This document shows, piece by piece, positions 7,977-16,399 of a stretch of DNA of 64,000 nt. The DNA is from Chitinophagaceae bacterium DXS. Lineage in GTDB: Bacteria; Bacteroidota; Bacteroidia; Chitinophagales; Chitinophagaceae. The notes beneath the pieces are model-generated. The model had not been told where the DNA came from, made no database searches, and saw only the letters and a list, made by a program, of their open reading frames with translations. The stretch is from contig CP128386.1 in assembly GCA_030345135.1 (NCBI GenBank), positions 465,129 through 529,128 of the forward strand, written 5' to 3'. How positions within the stretch are numbered: position 1 is the first letter of the stretch; every line of letters starts with the position of its first letter. Position numbers and translations under genes: made by a program.

Positions 7977-9773
7977 TTGCGGGTTAAACGTTTTTCAGTG
8001 AAAGGATTTTTAGTTGCTTCAGCCTTTTTTCTTGCAAGTGTTTCTTCGATTGCTCAGCTACCGCCTGTTTTTTCAAAAGAACAAGTCAGCCAGGGAACAG
8101 AAACTGTGCGCCGTTATCTTTCACCTGCAAGAATTGTGTGGCAGACGCCGGGCGCAGATTCGCTTATTGTAAATGCGAAAAGACTCCTGTTGCCCGGAAA
8201 CGGCCAGGCAGATCTCGCTAACAACAATATGTGTGTTATTAAAAGCAAGGGCGCTGTGCATCCCGCATTGCTACTGGACTATGGGCGAGAATTGCATGGC
8301 GGTTTACAGATTGTAACGGGCATGTATCCGGGTAATAAACCGATTAAGTTGCGCGTGCGATTTGGTGAATCTGCGAGCGAAGCAATGAGTGATGTTGAGC
8401 CGGAACACAATGCAACAAACGACCATGCCATGCGTGACATGATCGTTCAGGTGCCATGGCTCGGTAAACTTGAAATGGGTAACAGCGGTTTTCGCTTTGT
8501 GCGTATTGATTTGCTGGATGACAATACAGAACTACAGATAAAGGAAGTTCGAGCCATTTTTACTTTCAGGGATATTCCTTACCTGGGTTCATTTTCCTGC
8601 AGTGATGAATTGCTGAATAAGATCTGGATGACCGGTGCTTACACCGTTCATTTAAATATGCAGGATTACCTGTGGGACGGGATTAAACGTGACAGACTGG
8701 TCTGGATCGGCGACATGCACCCCGAAACCTCCACCATTAGTGCTGTTTTCGGCTATAATGACGTTGTGCCTAAAAGCCTGGATCTGTCGAGAGATATAAC
8801 GCCGTTGCCCAATTGGATGAACGGCATCAGCACTTACTCGATGTGGTGGATCCTGATCCACCGCGACTGGTATTTGCATACCGGCAACAGAAAATATCTG
8901 GATGAACAGAAGGAATACATGATTAAGCTATTGCAGCATCTTTCAAAACAGATAGATGAAAACAATAGCGAAAAACTGGATGGACGCTTTCTTGACTGGC
9001 CATCGTCAGAAAATACAAAAGGCATTCACGCTGGCCTTCAGGCAATGTTAGTATTAGCGTTAAAAGCTGGTGAGGAACTTTGCACTGTTTGGGGCGATAA
9101 AGCAACAATCAAGGTTTGCAATGATGCAATCAGCCGTTTACAAAAGAACATTCCGGATATTAATCGATCCAAACAGGCTGCTGCTTTATTGGCATTGGCC
9201 GGTATGATACCCGCTGAAAAAGCTAACAAAGAAGTGCTTGCGGTTGACCGGGCACACCGTTTCTCTACATTTTATGGGTACTACATGTTGCAGGCAAAAG
9301 CAATGGCCGGCGATTACCAGGGAGCGATTGACGCAATAAGAGAATACTGGGGAGCGATGCTGAAATTAGGCGCCACTACTTTTTGGGAGGATTTCAACCT
9401 GGACTGGTTACCTAACGCATCCCGCATTGACGAACTTCCTTTACCCGGCCAGAAAGATATTCATGGTGATTATGGCGGCTATTGTTATAAAGGATTCAGG
9501 CACAGCCTCGCGCATGGTTGGGCATCTGGTCCAACACCCTGGCTAACAGAACATGTATTGGGTGTAAAAGTGATGGAGCCGGGGTGTAAAGTGATTAAAA
9601 TTGAGCCGCATCTTGGTGATCTTTCCTTTGCAGAAGGTAGCTTTCCAACACCGTTTGGCGTCGTGAAGATCAAGCACACCAAAAAGCCCGGTGGTGGAAT
9701 TTCAACTCAGATCGAGGCTCCGAAAGAAGTGTCGGTTGTAGACGCTAATGGTAAAAAACTTATATTACGCTAG
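7977..9773 (+). CDS. Secreted alpha-L-rhamnosidase-like protein (GH78)
   Basis: A 598-residue protein with an N-terminal signal peptide (ends SSIAQ) and an (alpha/alpha)6-barrel rhamnosidase-type domain. A beta-sandwich region (about 75-200, DYGRELHGGLQ, FRFVRIDLL) is followed by FSCSDELLNKIWMTGAYT and the active-site loop WDGIKRDRLVWIGDMHPE, which corresponds to the D-x-x-x-R-x-x-x-x-W-x-GD region of GH78. It is shorter than classical GH78 enzymes because the extra N-terminal sandwiches are lacking. No ATG fits: the start is TTG at 7977 or GTG at 7998, both leaving a signal peptide. It lies between the DUF1080 gene and the regulator and probably removes terminal rhamnose. Confidence 0.8.
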   Translation: MRVKRFSVKGFLVASAFFLASVSSIAQLPPVFSKEQVSQGTETVRRYLSPARIVWQTPGADSLIVNAKRLLLPGNGQADLANNNMCVIKSKGAVHPALLLDYGRELHGGLQIVTGMYPGNKPIKLRVRFGESASEAMSDVEPEHNATNDHAMRDMIVQVPWLGKLEMGNSGFRFVRIDLLDDNTELQIKEVRAIFTFRDIPYLGSFSCSDELLNKIWMTGAYTVHLNMQDYLWDGIKRDRLVWIGDMHPETSTISAVFGYNDVVPKSLDLSRDITPLPNWMNGISTYSMWWILIHRDWYLHTGNRKYLDEQKEYMIKLLQHLSKQIDENNSEKLDGRFLDWPSSENTKGIHAGLQAMLVLALKAGEELCTVWGDKATIKVCNDAISRLQKNIPDINRSKQAAALLALAGMIPAEKANKEVLAVDRAHRFSTFYGYYMLQAKAMAGDYQGAIDAIREYWGAMLKLGATTFWEDFNLDWLPNASRIDELPLPGQKDIHGDYGGYCYKGFRHSLAHGWASGPTPWLTEHVLGVKVMEPGCKVIKIEPHLGDLSFAEGSFPTPFGVVKIKHTKKPGGGISTQIEAPKEVSVVDANGKKLILR

Positions 9774-9794
9774 TCAATGTAAATAAAATGAGTA

Positions 9795-9875
9795 GTAGAT
9801 TGAAAATGCCTGCATAAACAAGACCTTCTACTCATGGAGTACTTCGTACTTCGTAACTCGTACTTTTATTTTGCC
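9795..9875. repeat. Hairpin and heptad repeat after rhamnosidase
   Basis: ATGAGTAGTAGA (from 9788) pairs with TTCTACTCAT (about 9826-9835), then ACTTCGT ACTTCGT AACTCGT ACTTTT follows (7-nt period) and ends in a T-rich run. It may act as a terminator between the rhamnosidase and the regulator gene; the unit TACGAAG recurs at 33451 and 33677. Confidence 0.45.
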
Positions 9876-9892
9876 AATGAAATCAATATTCC

Positions 9893-10924
9893 ATGCGTTC
9901 TTCAAAAATATTTGACCATATCCACGTTGATGAATTCTCTGCAACACCCAAGTATTTGCAGTTGATCAACTCCATTCTCAGCGCGATCGAAGCGGGAAAA
10001 ATCAAGAAGGAGGATCTGATGCCTTCTATTAATGAGTTGAGCTTTGAGCTGGAGATATCCCGTGATACCGCTGAAAAAGGCTATCGTCATTTAAAGCAGA
10101 TCGGTGTATTGGGTTCAGTTCCTGGAAAAGGGTATTATATTGCTAACGCAGAGTTTCATCAGAAACTCAAGATCGTTTTGTTTTTTAATAAACTAAGCGC
10201 GCATAAAAAGATTATCTACGATGCTTTTGTTCAGGCAATAGGAGAGAATGTTGCTATCGATTTTTATATCTACAACAACGACTTCGCTTTATTTAAGAAA
10301 CTGCTTCAGAACAAACAGGGCGACTATACACATTATGTGATCATTCCGCATTTTATAGAAGGAGGCGAAGATGCACACGAGGTGATCAATACCATTCCGA
10401 AAGAAAAGCTGGTATTGCTGGATAAAAAAGTGCCCGGCGTGGAAGGTGAGTTCACCGCAGTGTATGAGAACTTTGAGAAGGATATTTACAATGCGTTAGA
10501 GGAGGCGAAAAGCTGCCTCGAGAAATATCAGACCCTGAAAATAATTTTTCCCTACAAAAGTTACTATCCAATTGAGATTGTAAAAGGGTTCAAGCGTTTT
10601 TGCCAGGAATATGCGTTTAACTATAAAGTAGTGAATGATATAGCCCTGGAGGAAATTGAAGCAGGAGACGCTTACATTAATCTGATGGAGCCGGATCTGG
10701 TAACGTTGATTGAAAGAATTATTTCGCTCGACTTAAAAGTGGGGCAACAGGTCGGGGTTATCTCCTATAATGAAACGCCGTTAAAGAAGATCATCCTCAA
10801 CGGCATCACTACTGTATCCACAGATTTTCACAAAATGGGAGAGATGGCCGCCCAGCTTATTCTTTGCAGCTCGCGCAGGCATGTTGAGGTGCCGTTTTAC
10901 CTGACACAGCGAAACAGCCTTTAA
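9893..10924 (+). CDS. GntR-family regulator with sugar-binding domain
   Basis: A 343-residue one-component transcription factor. Residues 1-80 form a GntR winged helix-turn-helix (PKYLQLINSILSAIEAGKI, LMPSINELSFELEISRDTAE, GVLGSVPGKGYYI). Residues about 90-340 resemble the periplasmic-binding/LacI-type effector domain (VTLIERIISLDLKVGQQVGV, GITTVSTDFHKMGEMAAQLI). This architecture is common in Bacteroidota sugar loci and is known from AraR-type regulators. It ends the rightward cluster, so it probably controls those genes in response to a sugar such as arabinose, rhamnose or galactose; the ligand is inferred. No signal peptide: cytoplasmic. Confidence 0.85.
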   Translation: MRSSKIFDHIHVDEFSATPKYLQLINSILSAIEAGKIKKEDLMPSINELSFELEISRDTAEKGYRHLKQIGVLGSVPGKGYYIANAEFHQKLKIVLFFNKLSAHKKIIYDAFVQAIGENVAIDFYIYNNDFALFKKLLQNKQGDYTHYVIIPHFIEGGEDAHEVINTIPKEKLVLLDKKVPGVEGEFTAVYENFEKDIYNALEEAKSCLEKYQTLKIIFPYKSYYPIEIVKGFKRFCQEYAFNYKVVNDIALEEIEAGDAYINLMEPDLVTLIERIISLDLKVGQQVGVISYNETPLKKIILNGITTVSTDFHKMGEMAAQLILCSSRRHVEVPFYLTQRNSL

Positions 10925-10929
10925 ATAAT

Positions 10930-11097
10930 GGAGAATGGAGAATTGAAAATTGACAATGACCTGAATGTGCGAATGGGGAAATGTGCAGATGTGCAAATGT
11001 GCGGATGTGCAAATGTGCGAGTGTGCAAATGGGCAGATATGCGAATGTGCAGATATGCGAATGTGCAGATATGCGAATGTGCAAATGTGTAAATACG
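10930..11097. repeat. Octamer tandem repeats after stop codon
   Basis: After the regulator stop comes GGAGAATT GAAAATT GACAATG, then about thirteen 8-nt units of the type GTGCAAAT / GTGCGGAT / ATGCGAAT to 11097. There are no spacers, so this is not a CRISPR. The complementary array lies at 11235-11310. Confidence 0.75.
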
Positions 11098-11138
11098 AAA
11101 ACGTTCCAGTCAATTTTGATTTCTACCTTTCAAAATAA

Positions 11139-11176
11139 AAAAGCCGCCATGGATGTTGATTCGCGGCTTTTATTTA
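11139..11176. terminator. Bidirectional intrinsic terminator
   Basis: AAAAGCCGC (11139-11147) pairs with GCGGCTTTT (11163-11171), flanked by A-rich and T-rich runs, between the convergent regulator and chitinase genes. Confidence 0.75.
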
Positions 11177-11234
11177 TCATTTGATGTGATAATTATCTTA
11201 CGTGCCAATTGTGTTAACACATAGAGGCGCCTCA

Positions 11235-11310
11235 TTAAATTCGCACATTTGCATATTTGCACATTCGCATATTCACTCATTCGCACATTTTCCCTCATTG
11301 TCAACTGTCA
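11235..11310. repeat. Inverse arm of the octamer array
   Basis: Units CGCACATTT GCATATTT GCACATTC GCATATTC, then TTGTCAACTGTCAATT. It is the reverse complement of the array at 10930-11097 and lies directly after the stop codon of the leftward chitinase gene, so it is sense-oriented for that gene. Confidence 0.7.
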
Positions 11311-11317
11311 ATTAAAA

Positions 11318-12427
11318 TTACTCTCCCATTTTGGTCTTGTACATTTCATCCACCAGTCCGTCCTTTCCTTTGTCATCGCCAAGTTGCCAGAACATGATTC
11401 CGTTTAAGCCTTTATCGATGGCGTATTGGGTTTTCAGACGAATTGATTTTTTGTCATCATAAGAAGCCAGTTGCTTTTTCTCTGCGTTGAATAAATAAGG
11501 TGCCTTAGCGACATCATCCCAATAGTATTTAAATCCGTTCGCCTCAGAAAGCCTGGTGTCAATTTCTTTATAAGAAACGCCATAGTTGAATTTGCCGGGC
11601 TGATACAAGCCATTGTTTTCCGTGCTAAAAGCATCATAAACTCTTGCATAAACTGCAGCACCAATCACTAATTTGTTTTTTGCAACTTTAAGTGTATCGA
11701 TAAGATATGTAACGCAATGGTCGGTCGATTCTGATTGCTGAGGAGAAGAATAAAGCGGCGTGTGATGGCCGGTAACTTTTGTATATCCGTTTACGAGATC
11801 GTAAGTCATCAGGTTTACTTTATCCACCAGCGGCATTACTTCTTTCCATTCGATAGATTCTTTCAGATATTTAATAAATCCGCCTGCAGCAAAGCTGATC
11901 TCTTTGCTCTTGCCCAGTGATTTGCGTAGCTCCTTACAAAGCATGGTGAAGTTATGCCTGTCTTCAGGAAGGAACTGGTGACCGGGATGACCTTCAATTG
12001 CAGGATATTCCCAATCAAGATCAAGTCCATCCGTCTTAAAATAATCAGTCAGTTCTTTTGTTGAAGCCGCAAATTCTTTCCTGCCTGCTTCTGTATTAAA
12101 AACCTCAGAGCAAGGTTTGCAGCCGCCCCAACCGCCAAGGGATAAAATAACTTTTAATGAAGGATTTCTTTTCTTTAGCCCAACCAAATGTTGAATAGTA
12201 GCCGTGTCTTTTGCATCATCAACATTCAGCCTGTTGCCTTTTAAATGGCAAAAGCTGTAAATGATGTGCGTAAGCTTTTCAACCGGGTACTGATCAATGC
12301 GTGAAGCGTCTCCGTCGTAATACGCAATGATGGTAATGCCAGATTGTTTTTTCTGGGCCTGGATCATCATTGCCGTTGTTAGAAGGAAAACTGCCGTTAA
12401 AAGAATTTTTTTGAAAGTAGTGAACAT
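11318..12427 (-). CDS. Secreted GH18 chitinase-type hydrolase
   Basis: A 369-residue GH18 protein with signal peptide (residues 1-24, ends MIQAQ). The SxGG strand is seen as ILSLGGW (residues 94-100) and the catalytic DxxDxDxE motif is complete: D133, D136, D138 and general acid E140 in DGLDLDWEYP. MTYDLVNG and the C-terminal GIMFWQLGDD complete the barrel. This is a single-domain endochitinase/endo-beta-N-acetylglucosaminidase layout with no chitin-binding module. It is convergent with the GntR-type regulator and has no operon partner, as the next gene upstream (12597) diverges from it. Confidence 0.9.
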   Translation of the reverse strand: MFTTFKKILLTAVFLLTTAMMIQAQKKQSGITIIAYYDGDASRIDQYPVEKLTHIIYSFCHLKGNRLNVDDAKDTATIQHLVGLKKRNPSLKVILSLGGWGGCKPCSEVFNTEAGRKEFAASTKELTDYFKTDGLDLDWEYPAIEGHPGHQFLPEDRHNFTMLCKELRKSLGKSKEISFAAGGFIKYLKESIEWKEVMPLVDKVNLMTYDLVNGYTKVTGHHTPLYSSPQQSESTDHCVTYLIDTLKVAKNKLVIGAAVYARVYDAFSTENNGLYQPGKFNYGVSYKEIDTRLSEANGFKYYWDDVAKAPYLFNAEKKQLASYDDKKSIRLKTQYAIDKGLNGIMFWQLGDDKGKDGLVDEMYKTKMGE

Positions 12428-12596
12428 GAGTAGTGAATTTTGAGTGAAATTAAAGGGAACTGTGAGAAATCACGCGAAAAATGCAAATAATTCCCCTTGT
12501 TACAGGCCTGGCACTTGAGTAATTTGCATCGCTTTTTCAATAGAACCTTATTAACGTAATAATGATAACCCTTCTTTTAAAATTAAAAATTAACTG

Positions 12597-13418
12597 ATGA
12601 AAACAATTGTATGCACAGCGCTCATTCTTGCTTTTGCGCTGTTGTCAGCTCCAGCTTCCCACGCCCAGGGCTTTCTGAAAAAAATAAAAGACAAGGCCAA
12701 CCAGGTGGCAGATAAAGCCGTAGACAAAGCTGTTAACAAAACCATTGAAGACAAGACTGGCGTTCCCATGGACAGCAATGGATCTTCAGGCTCTTCCGGA
12801 AGCTCATCTTCCTCATCTTCTTCCGGCCGCCCTACCAATAAAACCGGCGAGGGGTTAAAGAATGCAACTCCGCCAGATGTTAATGCACAGATCCTGGAAG
12901 CTGAAAAAACACATGATGCCGGCAATTATAGTGATTCACGTTATGCCATTCAACAGGCATTATTGGGAGTGGAAATACAAATAGGCCGTGAAGTGCTGGC
13001 TTCTCTTCCCGCTACTGTAAGTGGTTTAAATAAAGATACCGTTCAGGATAAAGTGGCCGCAACGCAATGGGGTTGGTCAAATATCACCATTCAGCGTGTT
13101 TACACAAAAAGTCCTGACCAGCAAATGACCATTTCCATAGGCAACAATAGTTTCTATTCTGGTCTGGTAAACGTGTATTTCAATAATGCATATGTGCAAG
13201 CCAACGCAGAACAACAGAACGTAAAACAGGTAAAAGTAAAAGGATATCGTGCGATTATCCAGTTCGACAGCAATAAAGGTTATACGCTGTTAGTGCCGCT
13301 CGGACAAACCTCTCTCATCTCCTGGGAGTGCATCAACTTTGCCACTGAGCAGGATGTTATGAATGCCGCCAATGCTTTTGACATTGATGGAATTAAAAAA
13401 ATGCTTGGAGAACAATAA
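12597..13418 (+). CDS. Secreted protein with Ser-rich linker, paralogue 1
   Basis: I do not recognise a named family for this 273-residue protein. Visible features are a signal peptide (ends ASHAQ), a charged amphipathic helix (about residues 25-60, with repeated DKA/DKAV units), a Ser/Gly-rich linker (residues 61-78) and a C-terminal domain from about 95. That last part is clearly homologous to the whole mature protein encoded next door at 13449: both carry AIQQxLxxVEIxIGREVL or the equivalent, a central IxxGNN/IxNNS strand and a VKVxGYxA segment. The pair therefore arose by tandem duplication, the first copy having gained or kept the helix and linker. The gap between them is 30 bases, so they are likely co-transcribed. 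Confidence 0.75.
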   Translation: MKTIVCTALILAFALLSAPASHAQGFLKKIKDKANQVADKAVDKAVNKTIEDKTGVPMDSNGSSGSSGSSSSSSSSGRPTNKTGEGLKNATPPDVNAQILEAEKTHDAGNYSDSRYAIQQALLGVEIQIGREVLASLPATVSGLNKDTVQDKVAATQWGWSNITIQRVYTKSPDQQMTISIGNNSFYSGLVNVYFNNAYVQANAEQQNVKQVKVKGYRAIIQFDSNKGYTLLVPLGQTSLISWECINFATEQDVMNAANAFDIDGIKKMLGEQ

Positions 13419-13448
13419 CTAAACCAATCAAACTACAAAAGAATTACA

Positions 13449-14036
13449 ATGAAACATCTTACTATATTAATTGCAGCAATGCTTAGCCTGTCTGTGGCCT
13501 TCGGTCAGCAGGATTTCAAAACTTATGTGAGCACAGCTAAAACGTCATATTCAGCGGGAAAACTGGAAGATGCACATTTCGCCCTACAACAAATGTTGCA
13601 GGATGTTGAAATAACCATCGGCAAGGAAGTACTTAAACTCCTCCCGGCGAAAATGGATACATTGGCTTCTGTTGCGCAGGAAGACAACGTAACCGGCAAT
13701 ATTAGCTTTGTAGGAGCCACCGTTCACAGAACTTACGGCAGTGGAGAGAAAAGAGCACAGCTCGATATTATCAATAACTCACCTTTGCTTGGCGCGTTGA
13801 ACGCATTTCTGACTACGCCAATGCTCGGCGGATTAATGAACGACGGAAAGTCAAAAACTGTTAAAGTGCAGGGTTACAAAGCCCGCCTGGAAAAAGAAGA
13901 TGACGGAGGCTATAAACTGGAAATCCCTTTCAACAGCGCCCTGATCACTTACCACGTGGATAAATCCACCGATACGGAAATCCTGGCAATGGCGAACACA
14001 ATTCCATTGCCGCAGATTGCAAAACTTATACAGTAG
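13449..14036 (+). CDS. Secreted protein of unknown function, paralogue 2
   Basis: A 195-residue secreted protein (signal peptide ends VAFGQQ) without a family name I can give. Its body aligns with the C-terminal domain of the upstream protein: SAGKLEDAHFALQQMLQDVE versus DAGNYSDSRYAIQQALLGVE, then EITIGKEVLKLLPAKM, a hydrophobic INNSPLLGALNAF segment and KTVKVQGYKARLEK. It lacks the helix and Ser-rich linker of paralogue 1. A hairpin terminator follows within 25 bases, closing the two-gene unit. The paired arrangement suggests the products act together in the periplasm, which is inference. Confidence 0.75.
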   Translation: MKHLTILIAAMLSLSVAFGQQDFKTYVSTAKTSYSAGKLEDAHFALQQMLQDVEITIGKEVLKLLPAKMDTLASVAQEDNVTGNISFVGATVHRTYGSGEKRAQLDIINNSPLLGALNAFLTTPMLGGLMNDGKSKTVKVQGYKARLEKEDDGGYKLEIPFNSALITYHVDKSTDTEILAMANTIPLPQIAKLIQ

Positions 14037-14058
14037 CACAAATAAAATAGAGGTTCGT

Positions 14059-14088
14059 AAGCCCGGCTTCTCCGGGCTTTATTTTTTT
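14059..14088 (+). terminator. Intrinsic terminator
   Basis: AAGCCCGG (14059-14066) pairs with CCGGGCTT (14072-14079) and is followed by TATTTTTTT. It ends the two-gene paralogue unit. Confidence 0.85.
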
Positions 14089-14316
14089 AACATCTTACTG
14101 ATCTGTTCCAATTTAGTGCTGTAAGAGGCCTCTTGTAAAATTATTTAATGTTTATTTGATAAGGAGATCGGTATTTATGTATAATCTTTTCCAGAAATAA
14201 GAAAACCTGCAACAACCATTTTTAATCTTTTGTGGTGGTACATTAATTTTCGTTCTGTTACCTGCTCTATAATGCCGTCCCTGTATAAATAAAATGCCTA
14301 TTTGCCCTTCGTTCCC

Positions 14317-14324
14317 TACCTTTG
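14317..14324 (+). promoter_or_regulatory. Candidate -7 element for yidC
   Basis: TACCTTTG matches the Bacteroidota -7 consensus TAnnTTTG, 23 bases before the ATG. No good -33 TTTG is found 19 bases upstream. The rest of the 311-base gap 14037-14347 holds only the terminator at 14059. Confidence 0.4.
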
Positions 14325-14347
14325 CCGCTCAATTTTATTACTGAAAT

Positions 14348-16192
14348 ATGAAAATGGATAAGAATACGGTCATCGGTCTGGTACTGTTGGCTGTTTTATT
14401 TTTTGCGTTTTTCTGGTATACGAATAAGCAACAACAGGCTGTTCTTACCCAGAAAAAACACGAACAGGATTCTATAGCAATGGTGGAAGCGGCTAAGAGA
14501 AAATTGATTGATACCGCCGCTGCATTAAGAGATTCAATAGCAAATGACTCAATTTCAAAAACTGCTGCAGCAGGTGGCTTCCAGGCGGCGGCACGTGGCA
14601 CTGAACAACTGGTAACCGTTGAAAACGATGTGTTCAAAGCAACTTTCACAAATAAAGGTGGCCAGCTAAGAAATGTTGAATTAAAGAATTATATATCATC
14701 TTACAACAAAAAGAATGTTGTATTAAATGGCTCTGCAGATGATGCAATCGGGTATACCATTAATACTTCTAACAACAGTTCTGCATCAACTGCCGATCTG
14801 TATTTTACAGCTTCGCCGGTTGTTAAAAATGCAGATGGTTCACAGACAGTTTCATTCAGCATCAATTCTCCCGATGGCAGATCAATTACCCACCAGTACA
14901 TTGTTAAAAAGGACAGCTATGCGATTGACTGGAACGTTGGTTTGACTGGCGCAAACCAGTTGCTGACAAGAGGATTGTTTACAGTTAAGTGGCAGATGCA
15001 CCCGCAGCAACATGAAAAGAATGTTACATATGAGAGACAACAAAGTAATATTTGTTTCAGCGAAGGAAATGACTTTGACTATATTTCTTCTAAAACTGAA
15101 AGGAAATTTGAAAAGCCTGTTCAATGGGTAGGTGTTGTGCAGCAGTTCTTCAATACAACGCTGATCGCGAAAAACGGCTTTAATAAAGGAGGTGATCTTC
15201 GTTGGGCAAGAAAACAAGACAGTTCAACAACCATCAGCGATGTAGAAGCAACCTTACAGGCTGAGCTTCCCGCATCTGCACAGCAATCAGTTGCCATGCA
15301 ATTGTATGTTGGTCCGAATGAATACAAGGTTCTTCACCAACAGGCGGAAGGCATGGATAAAATGGTTAACCTGGGTAGGGATATGTATTCATTTGTTCGT
15401 CCGATAAATAAATACATCATCATGCCGGTGTTTAACTTGTTCTCCAGCCTGGTGAAAAATTACGGATGGGCAATTTTGTTGCTGACATTATTTATCCGTC
15501 TTGTAACCTCTCCGTTAACATACAGCAGCTATTTAAGCGGCGCCAAAATGAAGGTTTTGAAACCTGAAATGGAAGCTTTGAAGAAAAAGCACGGTGACGA
15601 TCAGCAGGCTTACGCTATGGATCAGATGAAACTGTTCCGGGAAGCCGGCGTAAATCCACTTGGCGGTTGTATACCGGCATTATTACAGATCCCGATATTC
15701 TTTGCCCTGTATAGTTTCTTTAACTCGAATATTGAATTACGCGGACAAAGCTTCTTGTGGAGCCATGACCTTTCAGCATACGATTCTATTGTGAATTTTC
15801 CGTTTGAAGTATGGGGATTAGGAAATCACCTGAGTTTGTTTACCATTACAGCGGTGTTAACCAGCTTTTTGATCTCAGTATATAATATGGCAATGACTCC
15901 TACACAGGATAATCCTGCAATGAAGTACATGCCTTACATTTTTCCGTTCATCCTGTTTTTTGTGTTTAACAAATTGCCTTCAGCACTTACCTGGTACTAT
16001 ACTGTGTCTAACCTGATCACGCTAGGTCTTCAGTTCGTTATCCAGAATTACATCATCAATCACGATAAGATCCTGGCAAAAATTGAAGAAAAACGCAAGG
16101 CGCCGAAAACAAAAAGCAAGTGGGCCGAGCGCATGGAACAGATGCAGGAAGCTCAGAAAAAAATGCAGGACGCTAAGCAGAGGAAGAAATAA
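14348..16192 (+). CDS. yidC: Membrane protein insertase YidC
   Basis: A 614-residue YidC/Oxa1-family insertase, the usual size for Gram-negative YidC. It inserts inner-membrane proteins alone or with SecYEG. Residues 5-22 are the N-terminal membrane anchor (TVIGLVLLAVLFFAFFWYT), followed by a long periplasmic beta-sandwich domain (about 80-340). The conserved five-helix core begins near NYGWAILLLTLFIRLVTSPL and contains the characteristic segments MKLFREAGVNPLGGCIPALL and MKYMPYIFPFILFFVFNKLP. The cytoplasmic tail is Lys-rich (EEKRKAPKTKSKWAER), as needed for ribosome contact. It stands alone here. Confidence 0.97.
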   Translation: MKMDKNTVIGLVLLAVLFFAFFWYTNKQQQAVLTQKKHEQDSIAMVEAAKRKLIDTAAALRDSIANDSISKTAAAGGFQAAARGTEQLVTVENDVFKATFTNKGGQLRNVELKNYISSYNKKNVVLNGSADDAIGYTINTSNNSSASTADLYFTASPVVKNADGSQTVSFSINSPDGRSITHQYIVKKDSYAIDWNVGLTGANQLLTRGLFTVKWQMHPQQHEKNVTYERQQSNICFSEGNDFDYISSKTERKFEKPVQWVGVVQQFFNTTLIAKNGFNKGGDLRWARKQDSSTTISDVEATLQAELPASAQQSVAMQLYVGPNEYKVLHQQAEGMDKMVNLGRDMYSFVRPINKYIIMPVFNLFSSLVKNYGWAILLLTLFIRLVTSPLTYSSYLSGAKMKVLKPEMEALKKKHGDDQQAYAMDQMKLFREAGVNPLGGCIPALLQIPIFFALYSFFNSNIELRGQSFLWSHDLSAYDSIVNFPFEVWGLGNHLSLFTITAVLTSFLISVYNMAMTPTQDNPAMKYMPYIFPFILFFVFNKLPSALTWYYTVSNLITLGLQFVIQNYIINHDKILAKIEEKRKAPKTKSKWAERMEQMQEAQKKMQDAKQRKK

Positions 16193-16322
16193 TGGACAAT
16201 TGACAATTGAAAATTGATAATGAAGAAGCGCTTGTGATGTTTGACCATCACAAGCGTTTCTTTTTTGATGGAAAGACATTGCTTTTGTTCCATTTTCAAA
16301 TATCAATTGTCAACTGTCAATT
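16193..16322. repeat. Heptad arms flanking the yidC terminator
   Basis: GACAATT GACAATT GAAAATT GATAATG begins two bases after the yidC stop, and the reverse arm TATCAATTGTCAACTGTCAATT ends near 16321. The hairpin terminator at 16225 sits between them. Confidence 0.75.
16225..16266 (+). terminator. yidC intrinsic terminator
   Basis: GAAGCGCTTGTGATG (16225-16239) pairs with CATCACAAGCGTTTC (16246-16260), with one G-T wobble, followed by a T run. Confidence 0.85.
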
Positions 16323-16399
16323 AGTGGAATTCCGCTCATAAAATAGTGCCCGCTTATGTCAATTAATCCCTTAACTTCCGTTTGTTAAACCCCAGAAGG

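Noticed and set aside
10930-11097. Possible CRISPR array
   Set aside because: Units are 8 nt with no spacers and no cas genes are present; it is a degenerate tandem repeat.
10781-11113. Minus-strand frames of HICTFAHSHI-type repeats
   Set aside because: They translate the octamer array and overlap the regulator gene; not a protein-coding signal.
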